Positions 57,901-64,000 of a stretch of 64,000 nucleotides of DNA are shown piece by piece. The position numbers were made by a program, and so were the translations under genes. The stretch is from Pagrus major (Eukaryota > Chordata > Actinopteri > Spariformes > Sparidae). The stretch lies in assembly GCF_040436345.1 (NCBI RefSeq), contig NC_133218.1, positions 3,775,484 to 3,839,483 of the forward strand, read 5' to 3'. Every line of letters starts with the position of its first letter. The stretch's first letter is position 1. Below the pieces are notes generated by a model. It made no database searches, had not been told where the DNA came from, and saw only the letters and a program-made list of their open reading frames with translations.

Positions 57901-58715
57901 TTTGAATTGTGTTTAGAGTTCCTCCACCATGCTTTATCGTGTCTGTGCAGCTTTCTTGTGCAGTGAGGGATGATGGGTTAGAACACATTAGCCTGCGCTC
58001 AGTTTCAATTTTACCTCCAGAAAAAAGTAGTTAAGATCTTGTAATGAATCTTATTTATTACCTGATCGAGTGACGGTGAAGACTAGGGCTGTCACTGTTC
58101 TCCAAATCCATGATTCGATTTGACATTCGATTTGATGATCATGATTCAAATTTTGATTAACAATAGCACAATTGTCAGTGCTGGAGGGGAAAAAAGTTCA
58201 GGAATTCTTTTTTTTTTTTTTTTTTTTTTGTGTAAAATTGAGTGCAGAGAGGTTTTGGCAATGTTTTTTTAAGGCTTATTTTGACCACGAGGCTGAAGTG
58301 CACCACTACCCAATGTTCTAAATGGGTCTAAAAGCATTCATGTTTTCTTCCCGGCAGTTTTGATTTCTGTGTGCACACGAAGCGCAAAATAAGGCTTTAG
58401 TCACAATAAACCAAAATTATTTTATTTATATTTAACCAGGGAGTCCACAGATTAAAATCTTTTGAGGGAGACCTGGCCAAGATGGCACACCATTACAGAA
58501 ATTAAAAATAATTTAAGAGCTATTGTGCACCTGAACATGTTTCACCAACATCATGCAAGCTGTTGTAAGTTACTGTAGCTCAATCCCTGTCTGTTGACAC
58601 GCAGGCCTGCTTCAAGTACTACTGCCGCTCTTGCTGGCACTGGCAGCACTCCATGGACATCTTGAGCAACCACCGGCCCCTCATGCGCAACCAGAAAAAC
58701 AGGGACTCCAGCTAG
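45970..58715 (+). CDS. cpeb1: cpeb1, cytoplasmic polyadenylation element-binding protein 1 (12 coding exons)
   Basis: Exons: 45970-45984, 46211-46382, 48651-48872, 50232-50461, 52342-52597, 52716-52829, 53671-53775, 54451-54587, 54984-55182, 57025-57119, 57419-57499, 58605-58715. They join in phase to 578 codons plus stop, close to human CPEB1 (566). The N-terminal half is regulatory and Ser/Pro-rich, with an LDSR Aurora-type site at 187-190 and the TSGFSS degron motif at 199-204. RRM1 starts about residue 323 (VFLGGV at 325-330) and RRM2 about 443 (TVFVGAL at 443-449). The C-terminal zinc-binding ZZ domain has Cys527, 530, 539, 544, 549, 552 and His557, 565. The protein binds UUUUA(A)U in mRNA 3' UTRs and either represses translation or promotes cytoplasmic polyadenylation, in oocytes and neurons. 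The start MAFSL matches the family's MAFPL/MAFSL. The teleost paralogue letter cannot be assigned. Confidence 0.96.
46211..46382 (+). CDS. cpeb1: cpeb1 coding exon 2
   Basis: Encodes [10 protein letters not shown], then [17 protein letters not shown] and [10 protein letters not shown], conserved in CPEB1. Acceptor CTACAG, donor GTGAGG, ending in phase 1. Confidence 0.92.
46383..48650 (+). other. cpeb1: cpeb1 intron 2 with a degenerate internal duplication
   Basis: 46,440-47,130 has two to three diverged copies of a ~360-390-base unit: CCACTTGACCTCCGAGCA at about 46,596 and CCACTTGACCTCTGAGCA at about 46,950; TGTCAGAAAACTG at about 46,819 and 47,054. Poly-T at 47,511-47,521. A GC-rich unique block with an AGC run lies at 48,060-48,480. 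Confidence 0.5.
48651..48872 (+). CDS. cpeb1: cpeb1 coding exon 3
   Basis: Encodes [15 protein letters not shown] and [10 protein letters not shown], as in CPEB1. The acceptor is unusual: the first AG after a strong branch-point-like CTGACTAAC (48,591-48,599) and a long pyrimidine tract is GAAAAG at 48,650. This AG keeps the frame with exon 2. A start two bases later would break the frame. Confidence 0.8.
48873..52341 (+). other. cpeb1: cpeb1 introns 3 and 4
   Basis: Split by exon 4 (50,232-50,461). 49,500-50,160 is unique. 50,810-51,010 resembles decayed GATATGAAAATTC-type MITE sequence. 51,420-52,120 is GC-richer with TGC/GCA-rich words but no recognisable exon. Confidence 0.45.
50232..50461 (+). 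CDS. cpeb1: cpeb1 coding exon 4 (Aurora site and degron)
   Basis: Encodes [25 protein letters not shown] and [15 protein letters not shown] is the Aurora-kinase-type activation site and TSGFSS the phosphodegron recognised by beta-TrCP in Xenopus CPEB. Donor GTAAGG, phase 0. Confidence 0.93.
52342..52597 (+). CDS. cpeb1: cpeb1 coding exon 5
   Basis: Encodes [10 protein letters not shown], a Ser/Pro-rich linker and [14 protein letters not shown], a signature just before RRM1. Acceptor CTGCAG, donor GTAAAC, phase 1. Confidence 0.94.
52716..52829 (+). CDS. cpeb1: cpeb1 coding exon 6 (start of RRM1)
   Basis: [15 protein letters not shown] and [16 protein letters not shown] with RNP2 of RRM1. Acceptor CCTCAG, donor GTAACT. 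Confidence 0.96.
52830..54450 (+). other. cpeb1: cpeb1 introns 6 and 7
   Basis: Split by exon 7. A poly-T run lies at 53,333-53,354 in intron 6. 54,140-54,260 in intron 7 looks like decayed MITE sequence. No extra exon. Confidence 0.45.
53671..53775 (+). CDS. cpeb1: cpeb1 coding exon 7 with tandem donors
   Basis: [20 protein letters not shown], then [14 protein letters not shown]. Two donors of the form AAAG/GTAA follow each other: after 53,760 and after 53,775. The distal one gives the full family form [13 protein letters not shown]; the proximal one removes five residues, GNVAK, and keeps the frame. Confidence 0.95.
54451..54587 (+). CDS. cpeb1: cpeb1 coding exon 8 (end of RRM1)
   Basis: [19 protein letters not shown] and [21 protein letters not shown] acceptor, GTGAGT donor, phase 0. 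Confidence 0.96.
54984..55182 (+). CDS. cpeb1: cpeb1 coding exon 9 (start of RRM2)
   Basis: [54 protein letters not shown]. Acceptor TACAG, donor GTGAGA, phase 1. Confidence 0.97.
55183..57024 (+). other. cpeb1: cpeb1 intron 9 with a CpG-richer transposon-like insert
   Basis: 55,440-56,110 contains a palindrome CCGTCGCTACGACGG at about 55,629-55,643, a poly-T run at 55,712-55,738, and then GTTAACGGCGTGTGCGCGCC, CGGAGCGGCGCTAAAG and CCATGGTTACAGGAACGCCC. I associate these phrases with dispersed fish elements. The rest is AT-rich spacer. Confidence 0.4.
57025..57119 (+). CDS. cpeb1: cpeb1 coding exon 10 (end of RRM2)
   Basis: [16 protein letters not shown] and [17 protein letters not shown] acceptor, GTAAGA donor, phase 0. 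Confidence 0.97.
57419..57499 (+). CDS. cpeb1: cpeb1 coding exon 11 (first half of the ZZ domain)
   Basis: [15 protein letters not shown] and GPFFCRDQ, with the zinc ligands C527, C530 and C539. Donor GTCAGT. Confidence 0.96.
57500..58604 (+). other. cpeb1: cpeb1 intron 11
   Basis: 58,085-58,170 (AGGGCTGTCACTGTTCTCCA, GATTCGATTTGACATTCGAT) is a fragment of a common fish MITE. A poly-T run lies at 58,208-58,229. No exon. Confidence 0.4.
58605..58715 (+). CDS. cpeb1: cpeb1 coding exon 12 (end of the ZZ domain, stop)
   Basis: [18 protein letters not shown], then [12 protein letters not shown] and TAG at 58,713-58,715. Completes the C4/C2H2 cross-brace zinc site. Confidence 0.97.
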   Translation, partial: ACFKYYCRSCWHWQHSMDILSNHRPLMRNQKNRDSS

Positions 58716-59603
58716 AACGGATGAATCCACACACTCTGAAGGGCCAGAGAAAGAGTCCCTCTCTACGGGACGAGGCTGCCCGCCGAGGAGAGCACGTGTG
58801 CCAGACGTCCCTCAGTTCGAGGGCACCATGGCACTCCACCAGGCACTGGGGATATCACTGTAGAAAATGTTCACTTTTGCACTTGCTACATTTTTGCTGT
58901 TCACAGTGGCACTATGCACAGTGACCTTGTTGGGAGAGACAAGGGGCCCTTCACACTTATGCATTTTCCCGGACTTGTGGCCAGACAGAAAGATGGGAGT
59001 CAGCCTAAGGTTAAGAAGTGGATGAAAATGCCATTTCTTTTTTCTTTTTGTTTACATGTGTTGCATAGTGAAGAGCAATCACGCGAGTCTCATTGCCGTT
59101 CATTGGCAAATGCCATACAGTGCCTTTAAATTTTTATTTTTTTCCCCTCCTCCCTCCCCCACCCCCAGTTGGCGTCCGTTTTTCCTGTGCAAGCCAACTG
59201 GTGTTTCTTACTTTTGGGAGTTGAATGTTGGGCTTCATTTAACCAGTCGCATTTCAGACATTTTTACGCAGTTTTTTACTAATTTGTACACAAACGGTTT
59301 TAAGTCATGACATGAAAATTTTGAACAGAATTCTACCAGGCGGCTGTTTATGGGAGAACCCCCCCTTTTATTTTCCTTTTTTTCATCATACATTTTTCTG
59401 TGGCTATTTTTTTCTTTTTTAATTTGCCCTCCCAAATTTCAACTGAATGGGCACAAATGTTGGAAGTACTACTTTAAACTTTGTTAGTCCAGTTATATTA
59501 AATGTGTGTAACAATAGTACTGGATATGCTTCAACTGGCAATCCATCAATTTCTCAAGCAACTGATGGACCCTGTTGAGACCAAATTGAGTGAATGAACA
59601 GAT

Positions 59604-59668
59604 TGTACATAGTTTGATTCTTGCACTTTTTAATTTGCACGTTTGGAGAGGTGGCAGTGGTTTTTAAT
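59604..59668 (+). promoter_or_regulatory. cpeb1: PRE plus two CPE-like elements in the cpeb1 3' UTR
   Basis: One UGUANAUA match is followed within 65 bases by two UUUUUAAU elements. Such combinations mark maternal mRNAs under Pumilio and CPEB control. Motif matches only. Confidence 0.45.
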
Positions 59669-60026
59669 CACTTTTGTACATCAGCAGGGGGACACGCCTA
59701 TGTTAGAACAGCTGCTTGTTTCCTGTTGAATGTAAGAACTTCCACTTAGCTGATGATAAATTTAATCTATCCAGAGCTTGAGTAGACCCCAGTAAATGAT
59801 TAAACTGCTTTCTTAATCCCATTTTGCCTTCCTGTTCCAGTTGGACATAAATGCATAATAAGCTGTGTGCCAAAGACAAGTGTCTTTTCTTTATCCATTA
59901 GGTTTGTCATGCTGAGCTTGTTGTCCCTTTAGCCCAGCTGCTTTTTAGAGTTTTGAAAGTCTACCTCATTGTGGTCTGCCAAGTTTGCTGCTACTTACAG
60001 TTGTGGAGTATGTTCAGATTGGGCAC

Positions 60027-60032
60027 AATAAA
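60027..60032 (+). terminator. cpeb1: Polyadenylation signal of cpeb1
   Basis: Canonical AATAAA followed by a GT-rich stretch (GGTGTTTAAGC, then ATGTCTGGACTC). Cleavage is expected near 60,045-60,055. Confidence 0.65.
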
Positions 60033-60050
60033 GGTGTTTAAGCATTACCT

Positions 60051-62454
60051 GACATGTCTGGACTCTTAATCAATATAGCTTGTCTTTTGGAGTTCTCAAT
60101 ATCATGGTTTTGTTTATCCACACTGACTCATTTGGAAGCTTGTAATGTTTGTGGTCTTGTCTGGCCGATGATGGTCCATAATCTAATTTACCTGCTAAAA
60201 GGAAAATGCTGCTAATTTGTTTACAAATTAGGATTACTACACAGCGTGTGTCAGTTTAATGGCCATTGGGTTATTTATAAATTTAGCAATTTCTGTAGGG
60301 CTGCAACTGTTAGATTTTTTTTCTCTATTAATCTGTCACTTATTTTGGCCTTTAAAATATCAATCAACGTTTCCTAAAGCCAAATATGATGTCCTCAAAT
60401 GCCTTCATCACAACTAAAAGGGTTTCCTGTGAATGCAGTGAAAAACAGAAAATATTCACATTCAAGAAGCTGGCATCAGTTTTGATTACTACTTTAATTA
60501 CTCAATGATGGAATTTTCATTTTTTGGTGAATTTGATAATCCTTCAGTCATGATCTCTTCACCCAATACGATGGAAAGTCGGATGAAATTTTGTAGTCTA
60601 CAAAACATTTCTTGAGCTTCACGGCAAAAATGTTATAGCATTTTCCTGAACAACTGAAGTAGCTGGGGACTTAACACCGGGGAAGCCCCATAGATTGACT
60701 CCATACAGCTCGTCCAGTATAATCAAAGTCTCCAGGAGATCTGAGTGATTTTAAAAGATGGTTATTTACACCTTGGTGAGCTTGTGCACCCACTTCAGAC
60801 GGGGATCACGCTAATTGCTTTAGCTTAGCAGCTACAGTTTTTGGCTTAAAGGGTGTAAATTCTGTCTTTGCTAGGATAATCTTTTTAAATTTTCTTTTCC
60901 ATGTGAAATTTTTTGGTTGAGCCCCTCTCATGCTGAGCTGTTATCAGCCCACAGATGGATCAAATATCATCTTGACGTTCAGATGATTTTCATGAAATTT
61001 AAATTTTTATGATCTTTGCACAACTGACAGAGGTTGTTTTAAGACTGAATTCAAACAACATCCACAATAACAAAGTGTTCAGTATGCATACAGAGGGAGA
61101 GGAAGTATACAGAGGGAGAAATCACTTGGCAATTTGTTTTCTTTTTGTGAATGCATCATTTAAATGTAATTGATTGCACCATGCTGCAGTAGCAAAACTA
61201 TGGTAAGCTGAGTCAGAGATTGAATAATAACCAGTTGTATTTAAAATAAGTTCATAAATCACTACCAGCTTTTACAAAAGGGTCATTCCATGTCAGCCCA
61301 CCCAAAATCCAGAACTTGGCAACGTGTTCATTTAAAAAGGGTGTTGTTGAATGGTTACAGTAATTAAATTGATTACAGGGTCTATTTTTTTTCTTTTTAC
61401 CAGTACAAAGAATCTGTCATCTTCAAAAATTCATGTCTTCACTAGTTGTCACTTTCTTGCAACCAGATTTTGGCTTTGTGCTGTTAATAGTTGTCACATC
61501 TAGAAGTACCCACATTTTGAGTTATTTTGACTGTAGATTTTCCCAAGAAGGATTATTTACATTTTGTATATAGTGAGCATGGCGCCATGAGCTCACTATC
61601 ACATAAAACTGCTAAATGATCAATTATGAACACACTTTTTAAATGACTTTATATTGTAATCCATTTTGCAGTAATCTACCCAAACCTGTTTCAGGTGGGA
61701 TTATCCCAGATTTTTGACAATGTATAATTATGTGTATTGAGCTGATTTATTCATATTTTGTCCAGACACACAGAACATGACATAACCTATATGCAACAAA
61801 CCAAGCCATTACAAGCTGCAACTTCCAGAACACAGTCGGCATCAGACAGATAGAAAACCTTGAAGTCAACGAAGTATAAATATCTACTGATGAAATAAAA
61901 CCACTGAAGTGTGAAAAATTTGCTAATTTAAAAAATTAGAAACGAGTGTAATATAACATCTTTGAATTTCTCATATGCAATGAATATCAACACTTTTACA
62001 TAAAAAAACATCCCATTATTAACTAACCATTCAGCAACAACCATTTAAATGAAAACATGTTGCCAAGTTTCTTGAGGGTCTCTTGGATGTTCGGGACGTA
62101 TTTCAACCCAATCCAGTGAAAATGAGCATTGGTGAGGTTTAAGAAACAAAGACTTGCAATAAAGCTGATTTAGCTCTGAGGGCCAAACTTAAAAAGTATT
62201 TGGACTACAGTTATAGGACTTTATAGGTCCGATGAATTTAAAATAAGTTTGAACATGAATTTTTTCAAGAAAATCCACAACATGAACCGGGAGGCCCTCG
62301 GTAAGTTGGTAAGGAATGACCCATAAGTGAACGCTGAATTTCCCTGTGTTCTGATTACCATCAGTGTGAAACTCTACAGTTTTCAGCAGCCTGAAGGTCG
62401 ACACTGCGAAGTGTATGTTCAAGATCCAAAATATGGATGAAGAAAAGGGGGACA
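60051..62454. other. cpeb1-rps17 convergent intergenic spacer
   Basis: No coding exon seen on either strand. Contains the MITE at 60,297-60,560 and probably other decayed repeat material (for example about 60,930-61,020). Confidence 0.5.
60297..60560 (+). repeat. ATTAATCGATTA-type MITE, copy downstream of cpeb1
   Basis: Starts TAGGGCTGCAACTGTTAGAT and contains ATATGATGTCCTCAAATG and ATATTCACATTCAAGAAGCT, diagnostic of the family also seen at 28,722-28,965. Confidence 0.6.
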
Positions 62455-62474
62455 ATCCTGAATAATCATTTCTC

Positions 62475-62480
62475 TTTATT
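62475..62480 (-). terminator. rps17: rps17 polyadenylation signal
   Basis: TTTATT on the plus strand is AATAAA on the minus strand, 22 bases after the stop codon. This is the short 3' UTR expected of a ribosomal protein gene. Confidence 0.7.
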
Positions 62481-62502
62481 AAGAAGATGACTACACATGA
62501 TT

Positions 62503-64000
<1,498 letters not shown>

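Larger units (their letters stand above)
58716..60050 (+). other. cpeb1: cpeb1 3' UTR
   Basis: Unique T-rich sequence after the stop, up to AATAAA at 60,027-60,032. Regulatory words seen directly: a Pumilio consensus TGTACATA at 59,604-59,611, and CPE-type TTTTTAAT at 59,627-59,634 and 59,661-59,668. An ATTAAA variant signal lies at 59,799-59,804. This fits translational control of cpeb1 mRNA, possibly by Cpeb1 itself (inference). Confidence 0.75.

Overview
The window is vertebrate nuclear DNA, almost certainly from a teleost fish and probably a percomorph (the group is an inference). It has short exons with GT-AG introns, no operons, and many fish-type dispersed repeats. I recognise three genes by protein similarity from memory. 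I ran no database search.

Layout. 1-22,250 is repeat-rich intergenic DNA. Its first ~700 bases look like the 3' end of a plus-strand gene whose coding part lies before the window. 22,255-37,900 is rbpms2 on the plus strand: a CpG-rich promoter and 5' UTR, seven coding exons (199 codons plus stop) and a separate 3' UTR exon. 37,900-45,700 is intergenic and repeat-rich, and includes an internally deleted piggyBac-like element just upstream of the next gene. 45,970-60,050 is cpeb1 on the plus strand: twelve coding exons that join in phase to 578 codons plus stop, then a 1.3 kb 3' UTR. 60,050-62,450 is a short convergent intergenic spacer. 62,455-63,355 is the 3' part of rps17 on the minus strand (last three coding exons). 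Its first two exons lie beyond the right edge.

How the genes relate. Rbpms2 is a homodimeric single-RRM RNA-binding protein known from heart, smooth muscle, oocytes and germ plasm. Cpeb1 binds the cytoplasmic polyadenylation element and controls translation in oocytes and neurons. Two germline RNA regulators therefore lie head-to-tail about 8 kb apart, followed by a housekeeping ribosomal protein gene in the opposite orientation. The cpeb1-rps17 pairing also exists in human; the close rbpms2-cpeb1 linkage does not.

Outside the genes the window is mostly dispersed DNA-transposon relics: TTAA-flanked MITEs, hAT-like ends, TIR elements, a tRNA-derived SINE, the 3' end of a non-LTR retrotransposon and a degenerate minisatellite. 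I see no rRNA or functional tRNA gene, no CRISPR array and no clearly new multi-gene system. The most useful leads are regulatory: overlapping upstream starts in rbpms2, tandem splice donors in the cpeb1 RRM1 exon, and a Pumilio-plus-CPE cluster in the cpeb1 3' UTR.
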